This document shows, one piece after another, positions 8,918 to 18,897 of a DNA stretch of 64,000 nt (positions within the stretch are counted from its first letter, which is position 1; each line of letters begins with the position of its first letter). A program made the translations under genes and the position numbers. The stretch spans positions 248,001-312,000 of the forward strand of contig JADKHR010000001.1 of NCBI GenBank assembly GCA_016721625.1. Reading direction: 5' to 3'. This DNA comes from Elusimicrobiota bacterium (GTDB lineage Bacteria; Elusimicrobiota; Elusimicrobia; FEN-1173). A model generated the notes under the pieces. The model was given only the letters and a program-made list of their open reading frames with translations. It was not told the DNA's origin and searched no databases.

Positions 8918-9184
8918 ATGTTAACCAAAGAACGGACCCACGAGATTGTTGGGAAGTTCGGCGCCGGACCCCGGGACACCGGGAACACGGCCGTGCAGAT
9001 CGCGCTCCTCACGGAACGGATCAACGGCCTTACAGGCCACTTTCAGAATGCCCGCAAAGACCATGGGTCTCGGCGGGGCCTTTTGTTGATGGTGGGACAG
9101 CGTCGCCGTTTGTTGGCGCACCTTCGCCAGGAACAGCCGAAACGATACGTGGATCTTTTGAAGGAATTGAAGCTTCGAAAATAG
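8918..9184 (+). CDS. rpsO: 30S ribosomal protein S15
   Basis: S15 binds the central domain of 16S rRNA early in assembly. The 88-residue product shows the family pattern DTGNTAVQIALLTERINGLTGH, then HGSRRGLLLMVGQRRRLL and a short basic tail. The start at 8918 is chosen because the promoter's -10 box ends 7 bases before it, so the mRNA is likely leaderless; no Shine-Dalgarno is visible. pnp follows after 186 non-coding bases, a widespread pairing. Confidence 0.95.
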   Translation: MLTKERTHEIVGKFGAGPRDTGNTAVQIALLTERINGLTGHFQNARKDHGSRRGLLLMVGQRRRLLAHLRQEQPKRYVDLLKELKLRK

Positions 9185-9196
9185 CGCGGCGTCCGT

Positions 9197-9331
9197 CGGA
9201 GGACCCGCTTCGTGGTTCTTGCACGCGTAGGGATGTAAAGGCTTGGTCCAACCGTTCGGCCCCCAGGGCGCAGAAGCGGTGATGGAGACTAAGCGTTTAA
9301 ATCCCTTCTCCGCATCCCCGAACGTCCTCCG
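9197..9331 (+). promoter_or_regulatory. Structured RNA region between rpsO and pnp
   Basis: The 186-base spacer contains several long-range complementary pairs: CGGAGGAC (9197-9204) with GTCCTCCG (9324-9331), CCGCTTC (9205-9211) with GAAGCGG (9273-9279), and GGGATG (9230-9235) with CATCCC (9313-9318). The last two cannot both nest, so they are alternatives or a pseudoknot. A T-rich stretch and the ribosome binding site TAGGAG follow before pnp. In E. coli the pnp leader is a hairpin used for autoregulation; a similar role here is inference. A separate small RNA is also possible. Confidence 0.45.
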
Positions 9332-9370
9332 TGGTGTCTGCGCATTTTCTATTTTATAGGAGATTTCCCC

Positions 9371-11597
9371 ATGTCCAACGCAGAAACGCTTGAAATCCAG
9401 ATTGGCGACAAAAAAATAATTTTTGAAGTGGGCGAGATGGCTCGGCAAGCCGCCGGGTCGTGCTTGGTCCGCATGGGGGAGACGGTCGTTTTGGTGGCCG
9501 CCGCCAACGGGACCAAGCCTCGGTTGGACCGGGACTTCTTTCCCTTGACCGTGGATTATCGGGAACGGACCTACGCCGCCGGCCGCATTCCGGGGGGATT
9601 CTTTAAACGGGAAGGCAAGGCCCGGGATGGCGAAATTTTGACCTGCCGCATCATCGACCGCTCCATCCGCCCCCTCTTTCCCGAGCATCTCCGCTTGGAA
9701 GTCCAGATCAGCGCGCTCGCTGTTTCCCACGACGGGTTGCACGGCACGGACATCATTGCGCTCCTGGGCGCGTCGCTCTCCCTCGGTTTGTCGTCCCTTC
9801 CCTGGAACGGGCCCATCGGCGCGATCCGCATCGGTCGGGTGGATGAACGGTTCGTGTTGAACCCCACCCTGGACGAGCAGGACCGGAGCACCATGGACCT
9901 CGTGGTCGCCGGGAAAAAAGGGTCCATCCTGATGGTGGAGTCCGGAAGCTTTGAATTGTCCGAAGAGATGCTGGTGGAGGCCCTGGTCATCGCCCAAGCA
10001 GAGATCGACCGGCTTTGCGATCTCCAAATGGATTTGATCCGGAGAATTGGAAAGCCCAAGATGAACGTGCCCGCGCCCGTGATTGACGGGGAACTTTCTC
10101 GCAAGGTCAACGACTTGGCCCGGGGACGGTTCAAAGAAGCCGTGCGGACGGCGGATAAAGCCTCTCGCGAAACGCTGATCGCGGGCATCCACACGGACGT
10201 CAACGAGAAGCTCGCGACGGAGTATCCCGACGCGGGGGCCACCATCGGCGGCTTGTTGGACGGCATTGAATACGATGAGGCCCGCCATCTGATTTTGCAC
10301 GAAAACCGGCGTTCCGACGGGCGGGGTTTCGAAGATATTCGGACCATCACGATCCGGACCAGCGTTTTGCCTCGGACGCACGGCTCGACGCTCTTCACCC
10401 GGGGCCAAACCCAGTCCTTGTCGACCGCGACCTTGGGGTCTCCGGCCGACCAACAGATCATGGACGTGCTGGAAGGGGAATACAAAGAACGCTTTATGTT
10501 GCATTACAACTTCCCCGGTTTCTCCACGGGTGAGCCGAAACCCGAACGCGGTCCCGGCCGCCGGGAGATCGGACACGGCGCTTTGGCGCGACGGGCGCTT
10601 CTGCCCCTCTTGCCGGACCCGGAAAAATTCCCCTATACCCTCCGCGTGGTTTCGGACATTCTGGAATCCAACGGGTCGTCCTCCATGGCGACCGTCTGCG
10701 GCGGGTCGCTGGCGCTCTTCGACGCGGGCGTGCCCATGAAACGCGCCTGCGCCGGAATTGCCATGGGACTGGTGAAGGAAGGCGACCATAGCGCCGTGCT
10801 GACCGACATCTTGGGCATGGAAGATCATTTGGGCGATATGGACTTTAAAGTCGCCGGAACCACGGAGGGCGTGACCGCTCTTCAGATGGACATTAAAATT
10901 GAAGGCATCTCCATTGACCTCATGAAACGCGCCCTGGAACAGGCCAAACGAGGCCGTCTCTTCATCTTGGGGAAAATGGCGGAGGCGCTGGCGGAGCCGA
11001 GGCCGGAGCTTTCCGCCCACGCCCCGCGGATGGAAGTGGTTCAGATCCCCGTGGCCAAGATCGGCGCTTTGATCGGCCCGGGCGGGAAAAACATCCGCCG
11101 CATCATTGAAGAGTCGGGCGCTCAAGTGGATGTGGAGGACGACGGCAAGGTTTACATTACGGCCTTGGACCGCGCGTCTTTGGAAACCGCCAAACACCAG
11201 GTGGAATCCTACAGCGCCGAAGTCGAATTGGGGAAAATTTATAAGGGGACCGTCGTTCGGATCATGCCGAAACTCGGCGCCTTCGTGGAAGTGATCCCCG
11301 GGAAAGACGGGTTGGTCCACATCTCCCAGTTGGACGTGAAACGGGTGGAGAAAGTGGAGGACGCGGTGAAGGTCGGCGATGAGATCGAAGTGAAAGTCAT
11401 CGAAATCGACGCCATGGGCCGCGTGAACCTCTCCCGAAAGGCTGTCCTTCAGCCCGGGTCCGATGGAATCTCCCCTTCCTTCCCAACGGGGCCCTGGCCG
11501 GGGTTCGGAAGGCCGCGATCGCGATCGTCGGAATGGTCCCCCTCGCCCTGAACGCCGCGGGCCCAGCGACCGTCCCGGCGGTCGAGGGTACCAATAG
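9371..11597 (+). CDS. pnp: Polyribonucleotide nucleotidyltransferase (PNPase), frameshift in the C-terminal tail
   Basis: PNPase is the phosphorolytic 3'-5' exoribonuclease of the RNA degradosome. Two RNase PH-like domains are complete (IPGGFFKREGK, CRIIDRSIRPLFP; SDGRGFEDIR, TLFTRGQTQ, LDILGMEDHLGDMDFKVAG-type second core). A KH domain (IGALIGPGGKNIRRI) lies near residue 564 and an S1 domain near 622-690. The uninterrupted frame ends at 11551 with an atypical tail. In the neighbouring frame an Arg/Gly-rich tail (RGPGRGSEGRDRDRR, then RPERRGPSDRPGGRGYQ) runs from about 11451 to the TAG at 11595-11597 and looks like the true end, so an indel near 11445-11455 is likely. RBS TAGGAG precedes the ATG. 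Confidence 0.92.
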
Positions 11598-11632
11598 AGA
11601 AGCCCTTTCCACCTCGAGGACCTTTGCGTATC

Positions 11633-12102
11633 ATGGCCGAACGTGAAGAAAATACAGAGGGCACCCCCCCGAAGCCGGAGGGCTCAGAGTTGGAACGTTA
11701 TTACGCTCTTATGCGGGAGCGGGACCTTTCGGAGTTGGAAATCCGAGAAGGGAACTTTTACCTAAAGCTTTCCCGCGCCTCGGCCCCGGTGCATGCGGCC
11801 GTTTCATTTCCTACGGCGCCTGTTTCGGTGCCCGCGGCTCCGGCGGTCGCGAAAACCCCGCACCACGCGGTCTCCTCGCCTTTGGCCGGTATGTTTTACC
11901 GCTCTCCCGCTCCCACTTCGCCTTCCTTTGTCAAAGAAGGAGACCGGGTGGCTTTTGGCGACGTCCTCGGCATCATCGAGGCCATGAAGGTCATGAACGA
12001 AATTCGATCGGATTGCCCGGGGTCATTCACAAGATTGTGGCGGAAAACGGAAAACCGGTTTCCGCCGGGCAAGAGCTGTTCCATCTCGATCCTCTCCCCT
12101 AA
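11633..12102 (+). CDS. accB: Biotin carboxyl carrier protein of acetyl-CoA carboxylase (frameshifted)
   Basis: AccB carries the biotin that shuttles CO2 in the first step of fatty acid synthesis. It has an N-terminal LERYYALMRERDLSELEI segment, an Ala/Pro/Val-rich linker and a biotinyl domain with the acceptor lysine in EAMKVMNEI. One G is missing in the G run 12019-12022; the following frame gives VIHKIVAENGKPVSAGQELFHL-type sequence to the TAA at 12100-12102. About 156 residues after repair, normal. ATG 11633 is preferred to TTG 11624. No accC is in this window. Confidence 0.87.
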
Positions 12103-12124
12103 CGCATCCCCGTGAGCCACCCTC

Positions 12125-12325
12125 TTGTGGGATGAGATCGGCCAAACGGCCGGACAAGTGTGGACGTTTTTGGAGGCGCGGGGGGAGTCCTCTTCCCTCC
12201 ATATCCGCTCCTCCTTGAAAATTTCCCAAACCCTCCTCTGCCTCTCCTTGGGCTGGTTAGCCCGCGAAGGGAAAATCGATATCATTTACCGCGACCGCTC
12301 TTATTGGGTCCTCCCGCGGCGATGA
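12125..12325 (+). CDS. Small winged-helix protein, DUF2582 type
   Basis: A 66-residue protein with the DUF2582 winged-helix pattern: EIGQTAGQVWTFLEARGE, then LLCLSLGWLAREGKIDI and a final strand. The family resembles DNA-binding domains, but no target is known. The start is TTG at 12125; no ATG fits. Its stop overlaps the uppP ATG, so the two are probably translated together. Confidence 0.72.
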   Translation: MWDEIGQTAGQVWTFLEARGESSSLHIRSSLKISQTLLCLSLGWLAREGKIDIIYRDRSYWVLPRR

Positions 12326-13125
12326 GCGAACTCGGCCGCGCGATCCTGCTGGGGGTCGTTCAAGGGCTCACCGAATTTCTTCCCGTTTCCTCCGATGGCC
12401 ATTTGGCTCTCTGCCAATGGGCGTTCGGGTCGGCAGACGCTTCCCTCGCCATGGACGTGGTTCTGCACGCGGGGACCTTGTTGGCGATGATCCTTTTTTT
12501 TCGCCGCGACCTCTCGGCCCTGGCGCGGGGGCTCCCCGCTCGGACAGAAGAGGGGCGGTTAGAGAGACGCCGGTTCCTGCTCGTCATGGCGGCCACGTTG
12601 GTCACCGGCGTTGTCGGGTTGAGCTTGAAGAGCCGCGTGGAGAAATTATCCGCTTCCCCCTCGGCCGCCGGGATCGGGTTTTTGCTGACCGCCGCGGTCT
12701 TGCTCTGGGGGGAACACCGCGCACGCCGGCGATCCGGCCCGGGAACCCGGGTGGTGGCGGCACCGGTTTGGCAGGCGCTTGTCATTGGATTGGTTCAGGG
12801 GGCCGCGGTCTGGCCCGGTTTGTCCCGAAGCGCCTCCACCATCGCCGTGGCGTTGGCTTTCGGATGGGCGTGGGAGGAGGCGGGGCGGTTCAGTTTCCTG
12901 GCCGCCATGCCCGCGATTGCGGGGGCGACCCTTCTGATGGCTCGTGAGATGCGGGCACTTCCGTTGGTCCCTTCCTTGGTGGGGTTTGGGGTGAGCTTCG
13001 TGACGGGGATGGCGGCGTTGGGACTGCTCATGGGATTTTTGCGAGCCCGGCGGCTCTGGCCCTTCGCCCTTTACACCTTGCTCCTGGGTCTATTCGCTCT
13101 CCTCAAAGCCTTTCAGAGTGTGTAG
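12322..13125 (+). CDS. uppP: Undecaprenyl-diphosphatase UppP (BacA family)
   Basis: UppP dephosphorylates undecaprenyl diphosphate, recycling the lipid carrier of peptidoglycan and other wall polymers. Both active-site motifs are present: GLTEFLPVSSDGH near residues 14-26 (Asp in place of the usual Thr) and the PGLSRSAST region near 168. About eight hydrophobic helices fit the family, and 267 residues is normal. The ATG overlaps the stop of the winged-helix gene. Confidence 0.92.
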   Translation: MSELGRAILLGVVQGLTEFLPVSSDGHLALCQWAFGSADASLAMDVVLHAGTLLAMILFFRRDLSALARGLPARTEEGRLERRRFLLVMAATLVTGVVGLSLKSRVEKLSASPSAAGIGFLLTAAVLLWGEHRARRRSGPGTRVVAAPVWQALVIGLVQGAAVWPGLSRSASTIAVALAFGWAWEEAGRFSFLAAMPAIAGATLLMAREMRALPLVPSLVGFGVSFVTGMAALGLLMGFLRARRLWPFALYTLLLGLFALLKAFQSV

Positions 13126-13140
13126 AATGGGGATTCCTTT

Positions 13141-15378
13141 ATGAAACTCTTGGCCCGCTATCGCTCTTCCGCTCGAAACCGCCGAAAGGTCGCTTCCCGA
13201 TCTCCCGCGGTGGGACTCGCCTTGATGGCTGCGTCGGCCATTGCGCTTTACTGCGTTTTGTTTCCGTCGGGGCTTTGGGGGCGGCCGGTCAAGGGCGCCC
13301 TGGCGACCGCTTTCGGATTGGGACGATTTTTCCTGCCGTGCCTGACGGGCTATGTGGGATGCCGCCTGGCGCTCTCCAAACCCTGGCCCCAGGGGTTTCT
13401 TCGCACGGTTTTGTGGTCTTCGGCCTTTTTTTTCGGAGTCAGTTTCGCGAGCCTGTTCAGCCAACTGGCGTATGGGGTGAACGCGGGGGGCGTCTTGGGT
13501 CTCGCGGGGGGAGCCTTTCTTTCCAGGCTTTTTGGAACCGGCGGCGCCTGGGTGGTGACGATTTCCGCTTTGGGTCTTTTGTCCGCTGCGCTCGCGCGCG
13601 TTTCGCCGGTGGCGCTGGCGGAATCCCTGGTCCGGCGATTGCGGTTGGATTGGGACGAATGGAAGCGGGTTCGAGGGGAGAAGGCGCCTTCCCGGGACCT
13701 GGTGGTGAAAGCCCGTCCCGTGGTCGCGGGACCTCCCCCGGCTCCCAAATCCATCCCCACCGTGGCTGTTCCGCCGGCCCCGAAAGTGGCTCGCGGTCCC
13801 GCGGAGCCGTCCTCCAAAGTGCCGTCTCGTTCGCCCGTGGATCCGGCGCCGGCGATGGTCTCTCGAACGGAGGGCGCGGCGGCCGAATCGGTGCCCGTGC
13901 CTTATCAACTGCCTCCTTTGGATTTATTGGACGATCCCACGGGTCACACTGTCCGTCCTTCCGAATCGGATCTGGTGGAGAAATCCCGTGTGCTGGAACG
14001 GACCCTGGCCAGTTTCGGCGTCGAAGCCCGGACGACGGACATCCATCCCGGGCCCGTGATTACGCGCTTCGATCTGGAGCCCGCGCCCGGTGTCAAGATC
14101 AGTTCGATTGTGAACCTTTCCAACGACATCGCCTTGGCGATGAAGGCCACGCGGGTGCGGGTCTTGGCGCCGATTCCGGGCCAGGGGGGCGTGGGCGTCG
14201 AGATCCCGAATCCCGAAATGGTGACGGTCACGTTGAAGGAAATCCTTTCCGACTCTCGGTTTCAGGCCAGCCGGTCCCCCTTGGCGGTGGTGCTCGGAAA
14301 AACGAGTTCCGGCGAACCCTACATGACCGATTTGGCCCCGATGCCTCATCTCCTGGTGGCCGGGGCGACGGGGACGGGGAAGTCGGTGTGCGTGCACGCC
14401 TTGATCGTGTCGATCCTCATGCGGGCGACCCCGGACCGCGTCAAATTCGTTTTGATTGATCCGAAACGTTTGGAACTGCCGATGTACGAAGGCATGCCCC
14501 ACCTCTACGACCCGCGCTCGGGGCCCGAATCCGCTCAGGTCATCACGCAGCCGAAGGAGGCGGCCAAGGCCCTGCTCCGGCTGGTCAAAGTGATGGAATA
14601 CCGTTACGAAATATTCGCCAAGGCGAACGTTCGGAACATCGAAGGCTACAACGAAAAACGCGCCGCCAAGGGCCTCCCCCCGGAGTATTACATCGTGGTC
14701 GTCATTGACGAGCTGGCCGATCTCATGCTGATTTCCGCCCGTGAGGTCGAGGATTGCATTCAACGCTTGGCGCAAATGGCCCGAGCCGTGGGCATTCACC
14801 TGGTGTTGGCCACCCAACGTCCTTCCGTCGATGTGATCACCGGAGTGATTAAGGCGAACCTGCCCGCGCGGATCGCACTCCGGGTGGCCTCGCAAACCGA
14901 CAGCCGGGTCATCCTGGACACGCCCGGCGCGGAATCTTTGGTGGGCCGGGGAGACATGCTCTTCCTTCCCGCGGGCGCGCCCCAACCCATCCGGTTGCAG
15001 GGGGCCTACGTTTCAGAAAAAGAGGTGGAGGCCGTGGTCGGGTTTGTGAAAAAGCAGTGCGGTCCCCGTTACGTGGATATTTTCGCGGAAATCGCCGCCT
15101 CCCAGGCCGCTTCGGAAGACGTCGAAACCCGGCAGGAGATCGACGAAGCGCTCCGCTTGATTATGGAACGCCACCGGGTGTCGCAGGATCTTTTGAAGGC
15201 CCATTTCGGCTCTTCGGCGCGGGCCACGAACGTTTTGTCTCTCCTGGAGGTGCGGGGATTCATTCACAAACCGGAGGGGACCAACAAGTGGGAAATCAAT
15301 TTTGATAAAATAGAAGATCTCTTTCGGGGCGCGGCGGCCCAGGCCGATCCCCAGGGGTCGGACGCGGAGTCGCGGTGA
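13141..15378 (+). CDS. ftsK: DNA translocase FtsK/SpoIIIE
   Basis: FtsK pumps chromosome ends away from the septum and activates Xer recombination at dif; a xerD-like gene lies 5 kb downstream. The N-terminus has about four membrane helices in the first 170 residues, then a Pro/Ala-rich linker of about 100. The motor has Walker A GATGTGKS near residue 409 and Walker B VVVIDELADL near 523. A C-terminal gamma winged-helix (RHRVSQDLLKAHF, then ARATNVLSLLEVRGFI) reads DNA orientation signals. 745 residues, intact. TAGAAT lies 14 bases before the ATG. Confidence 0.95.
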   Translation: MKLLARYRSSARNRRKVASRSPAVGLALMAASAIALYCVLFPSGLWGRPVKGALATAFGLGRFFLPCLTGYVGCRLALSKPWPQGFLRTVLWSSAFFFGVSFASLFSQLAYGVNAGGVLGLAGGAFLSRLFGTGGAWVVTISALGLLSAALARVSPVALAESLVRRLRLDWDEWKRVRGEKAPSRDLVVKARPVVAGPPPAPKSIPTVAVPPAPKVARGPAEPSSKVPSRSPVDPAPAMVSRTEGAAAESVPVPYQLPPLDLLDDPTGHTVRPSESDLVEKSRVLERTLASFGVEARTTDIHPGPVITRFDLEPAPGVKISSIVNLSNDIALAMKATRVRVLAPIPGQGGVGVEIPNPEMVTVTLKEILSDSRFQASRSPLAVVLGKTSSGEPYMTDLAPMPHLLVAGATGTGKSVCVHALIVSILMRATPDRVKFVLIDPKRLELPMYEGMPHLYDPRSGPESAQVITQPKEAAKALLRLVKVMEYRYEIFAKANVRNIEGYNEKRAAKGLPPEYYIVVVIDELADLMLISAREVEDCIQRLAQMARAVGIHLVLATQRPSVDVITGVIKANLPARIALRVASQTDSRVILDTPGAESLVGRGDMLFLPAGAPQPIRLQGAYVSEKEVEAVVGFVKKQCGPRYVDIFAEIAASQAASEDVETRQEIDEALRLIMERHRVSQDLLKAHFGSSARATNVLSLLEVRGFIHKPEGTNKWEINFDKIEDLFRGAAAQADPQGSDAESR

Positions 15379-15401
15379 ACTTCGATCTTTGGGGGGGGAA
15401 G

Positions 15402-16049
15402 ATGAGGCCCGTGTCCTTGGGACTGGCGGCTCTGAGCCTGTGTGGGTCGGCTCGCGCAGTTTCTCTGGACGCCGTGCTGTCCCGCCTGGAGCGGGCCGAG
15501 AAAGAAATCCATTCTCTTCGATTCGATTTTGCGCAGACCACCACTCTCGCCCTCGGCGGGCGGGCGGTGGTCAGTCGGGGAACCGCTTCTTTTGAGCGGC
15601 CCAACCGATTCCGTTTGGAAATGTCCTCGCCGGAGGCCCAGACCATTGTTTCGGACGGGAAAGTTCTGTGGGTCTATCTCCCGGCTCGAGCGCAGGTTCT
15701 GCGGGATTCCATGGATAACTGGACGCGTTCCGCGGGTTTTCCAAAGGGGCTCACGCCCTTCCGAATGGATGTATCGGAAATGAAGAAAAAATATCGATTT
15801 GTCCTGGAGGAGGACGGTCCTAAGCCCGTGCTCTCCCTGACGCCGATCGAAGGTGAATCGCTGGAATATACCCTTCGCCTTTGGGTCAATATGGAGACCG
15901 GGTTGGCGGAAAAGACCGAACTCTCTTCTGAAAATGTCACCGCCATGGTGACGGTGGAAAATGTGCGGGTAAACCCCGCTCGGAATCCGGGCGCTTTTCG
16001 TTTCGTCCCTCCGCCGGACGCCAACGTCATGGAACTGCCGCTCAACTAG
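15402..16049 (+). CDS. lolA: Outer-membrane lipoprotein carrier-like protein (LolA family)
   Basis: LolA carries lipoproteins across the periplasm. The product has a signal peptide (MRPVSLGLAALSLCGSARA) and the LolA-like fold pattern: LRFDFAQTTTLAL, ASFERPNRFRLEM, IVSDGKVLWVYLPARAQV. About 215 residues. The ATG at 15402 follows a G/A-rich ribosome binding site; a GTG at 15375 overlapping the ftsK stop would spoil the signal peptide. It is next to ftsK and rodZ, a typical envelope and division neighbourhood. A related DUF4292-like role cannot be excluded. Confidence 0.78.
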   Translation: MRPVSLGLAALSLCGSARAVSLDAVLSRLERAEKEIHSLRFDFAQTTTLALGGRAVVSRGTASFERPNRFRLEMSSPEAQTIVSDGKVLWVYLPARAQVLRDSMDNWTRSAGFPKGLTPFRMDVSEMKKKYRFVLEEDGPKPVLSLTPIEGESLEYTLRLWVNMETGLAEKTELSSENVTAMVTVENVRVNPARNPGAFRFVPPPDANVMELPLN

Positions 16050-16076
16050 TTTTTAAATGAAAAAGGATAGACCCTC

Positions 16077-16930
16077 ATGACCGACCATGGATCCGGATCG
16101 ATCGGGCAAGCCCTCCGAAACCGGAGGCTTCAGAAAAGCCTGACGCTGGAAAATGTGATGACCGCCATCCGCGTGCAACCGCGTTTTTGAAAGCGTTGGA
16201 GGATGAACGGTGGGATGAGCTTCCGGCTCGGGTGTTCCTGGAAGGTTTTCTCGTCAAATACGCTGAATTCCTCGGGCTCGACTCTAAAGAGGTCCTTGGG
16301 GAGTTGCTTGAACGGCTGGGGAAAGTCGATCAGCCGGCGTTCAACAACCCGCAACCGATTCCTGAGACCGTGGAGAACGATTCCCTGGTCCCGCTTCGGT
16401 TGGGTTTATTCTTGGCGGCGGTTCTGATCTTGGCGGCCGGGGGATTTTTCTTTCTCCGTCGGCAGAATCTTCCCGGTCCATCGCCGGAACTCCCCTTAAA
16501 CCAAGTGAGCGAACCCGAGCCGGTCTTGCCGTCGACCTCCACCGCCGTCATCCCGGCGGCGGGCGACGTTCATCGCGCCTCGGCTAAACCGCACACGGTG
16601 GTGCTTCGGGCGAAGGACCCGGTTTGGCTCCGCGTCCGCTTGGACGGCGCGGTGCGTTACGAGGGGACCTTGGCGAGGGGGGAAACTCGCACCTGGCCCT
16701 TTGAATCCCTCCTCCGTGTTCGGGTGGGGAACCTCTCCCGCCTTTCTGTTTCGGTGAACGGGGTGGCCATGGTCGAACCTGTCACCCTGGGACCCGGCGA
16801 CGTGGCCTGGCCCCCTCGCGCGGGCGTGGCCCCGACCTTTGTCGGATACTCTCCGACGGAACCCGGTGTCCCTCTCTCCCCGATTTCCCCGGTACGCTTG
16901 TCCACGACGTCCGCGTCGTCGCCGCAATAA
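16077..16930 (+). CDS. rodZ: RodZ-like cytoskeletal anchor protein (frameshifted)
   Basis: RodZ links MreB filaments to the membrane. The start carries the helix-turn-helix (IGQALRNRRLQKSLTLENV). The frame stops at TGA 16188-16190 because one T is missing from the T run 16184-16188; adding it gives RVQPRFLKALEDE, the usual continuation. Then come the second half of the HTH region (FLVKYAEFLGLDSKEV), one membrane helix (LGLFLAAVLILAAGGFFFL), a Pro/Ser/Thr linker and a DUF4115-type beta domain (PVWLRVRLDGA). About 284 residues after repair. 27 bases after lolA and 4 before rimO. Confidence 0.82.
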
Positions 16931-16934
16931 GACC

Positions 16935-18280
16935 ATGTCTCGGGGCCGCGTGGCCTTCGTGGTCCTGGGGTGCGCCAAGAATCAAGTCGAGGCGGAAAGC
17001 GTATCCTCCCGTCTGGCCCGTGGGGGATGGGACCTGACGGCCGACATTCCCAATGCCGATCTGGTCGTCGTTCATTCCTGCGGGTTCTTGGAGGCCGCCC
17101 GAGCGGAGGCCCAAGAGACCCTGGCTTCTGTTCGACGGTCAGCGCCCAAAGCTTTTGTGGTGCTGACGGGCTGTTTCGCTCAGTTTCTAAACGGAAAAAA
17201 GATCCCTGGCGTCGATGCCATCCTCGGCACCGGCCAGTTGGACCTTCTCCCCGACCTTCTCCGCGCCCGATCTCTCCCCGCGGTCGGGAAGATCTTATTG
17301 TCTCCCTCCGGCTACCACGATTCGAAAATGCCTCGGCCTTTGCGGGAGGGGCAAATGTCCGCCTATCTTCGGGTGTCCGAGGGATGCGACCATCGTTGCA
17401 CGTTTTGCATTATCCCCCAACTGCGAGGTCCGTTGAAAAGCCGCCTGGTGGAGGAGATCGAGGCCGAGGCCAGGAACCTGGTGGATCGGGGCGTCCGTGA
17501 ATTGGTGCTGATTTCCCAGGACACCACGGCCTACGGCTCGGACCGGGAGGGCGGAGGCCTGGTGCCCTTGTTGAGGCGGTTGGCCTCGTGGTCCCAGGTC
17601 CGGTGGCTCCGATTGCTGTACGCTTATCCATCGGAAGTGGGGGAGGATTTGATCACTCTCCTGGCGGAAGAGCGGGCCCTCTGCGGTTATCTCGATATGC
17701 CCCTGCAACATTTGTCCGACCGAATTTTAAAAGCCATGGGGCGCGATTGGGCGCGCCGAAAAACCATGGGATTGCTGGACCGTTTGCAACGGCGCGTGCC
17801 GGGTTTGGCCCTTCGGACGACTTTTATCGTGGGTTTTCCGGGAGAGACGGAGGAGGATTTCAGGCAGGTCCTGGCCGCGGTGCGGGAGGGCTATTTCGAG
17901 CACGTCGGGGTGTTTCCCTATTCTTTTGAATCGCGATCCCCCTCCGCTCGTCTACCCGGTTTGGTTCCGCCGGAGGTGGTTCAAAGCGTTGGCAACGTCT
18001 TCTGGACGCCCACCGGGCCGTCAAATCCGAGAAAGACCGCGCTCGGGTGGGCCGCCGGATCGAGGTTTTGGTCGAACGAAGCGAAACGGGGGCGTGGTCG
18101 GCCCGGGCCGCCCATCAGGCGCCGGAAGTGGACGGCGGGGTCCGGTTGGCGCGGCCTCCGTCGGCTCCGGGTTTCTACGATGCGCGGATCACCGGCGCTC
18201 GGGGCATCGACCTCCGGGGAGAACTCGTGAAGGTCCCGGTCCTGTCCCGTTCCCGCCGCGCCGAGAAGGTTCCCGCATGA
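16935..18280 (+). CDS. rimO: Ribosomal protein S12 methylthiotransferase RimO (frameshifted)
   Basis: RimO is a radical SAM enzyme that methylthiolates an aspartate of ribosomal protein S12. The N-terminal MTTase domain has LGCAKNQVEAE and further cysteines (HSCGF, LTGCFAQ). The radical SAM cluster CDHRCTFC is near residue 152. The frame is lost near 17980-17990; the C-terminal TRAM domain continues in another frame from QRWQRLLDAHRAV through GRRIEVLVERSE to the TGA at 18278-18280. About 448 residues after repair. The stop overlaps the pgsA ATG. Confidence 0.88.
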
Positions 18281-18897
18281 ACCTCCCCAATCGGCTTTCC
18301 ATGGCCCGCTTATTCTCGGTCCCCGTGTTCATGGCCTTCACGTATGTGGAGAACGTTTATGCCCGGGTGGGGGCGCTGTTGATTTTTGTCGCGGCGGGGA
18401 TCACGGATCTGGTGGACGGGTACATCGCTCGGAAACGGAACCTGGTGACCTCCCTCGGCATTTTTCTCGACCCCCTGGCGGACAAACTGATCATCACGGC
18501 GGCGTTTATCTTGTTTGTGGAAATCCGGGATCTCCATATCCCGGCCTGGATGGTGGTGGCCATTGTCGGGAGGGAATTCCTGATCACGGGTCTCCGCGGA
18601 GTGGCCGCCACCCAGGGAACTTTGGTGTCCGCGGATGAAGGGGGGAAATTTAAGACCTCCGTGCAAAACACCGCGATCATCACCATTTTGGTTTCCCTCA
18701 TCATTACCGCGGCGCTGGATACCTATTGGGGGATCACCATCGATGGGCTCATCTTGCGGGGGGGGTGGCGAGGCGACGTGGCGCTGGTGGTCGACTGGGT
18801 CCCCTACTGGATGGTGTTCGCGGCCACGGCTTTTTCCATCGTGACGGGCGTAAGCTATTTGTGGCGTCATCGAGCGCTTTTGCGGGAGCGGCCGTGA
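18277..18897 (+). CDS. pgsA: CDP-diacylglycerol-glycerol-3-phosphate 3-phosphatidyltransferase
   Basis: PgsA makes phosphatidylglycerophosphate, the committed step to phosphatidylglycerol. The CDP-alcohol phosphatidyltransferase signature is complete: D-x2-DGYIAR followed by G-x3-DPLAD, near residues 43-70. Five or so membrane helices. 206 residues. The ATG overlaps the rimO stop, and the stop overlaps the GTG of pgpA, which carries out the next step of the pathway. Confidence 0.9.
   Translation: MNLPNRLSMARLFSVPVFMAFTYVENVYARVGALLIFVAAGITDLVDGYIARKRNLVTSLGIFLDPLADKLIITAAFILFVEIRDLHIPAWMVVAIVGREFLITGLRGVAATQGTLVSADEGGKFKTSVQNTAIITILVSLIITAALDTYWGITIDGLILRGGWRGDVALVVDWVPYWMVFAATAFSIVTGVSYLWRHRALLRERP

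Noticed and set aside
8921..11320. An open frame of about 800 codons antisense to rpsO and pnp
   Set aside because: It mirrors the codon bias of pnp, has no family motifs and is rich in His, Gly and Arg as usual for GC-rich antisense frames. The plus-strand genes are unmistakable.
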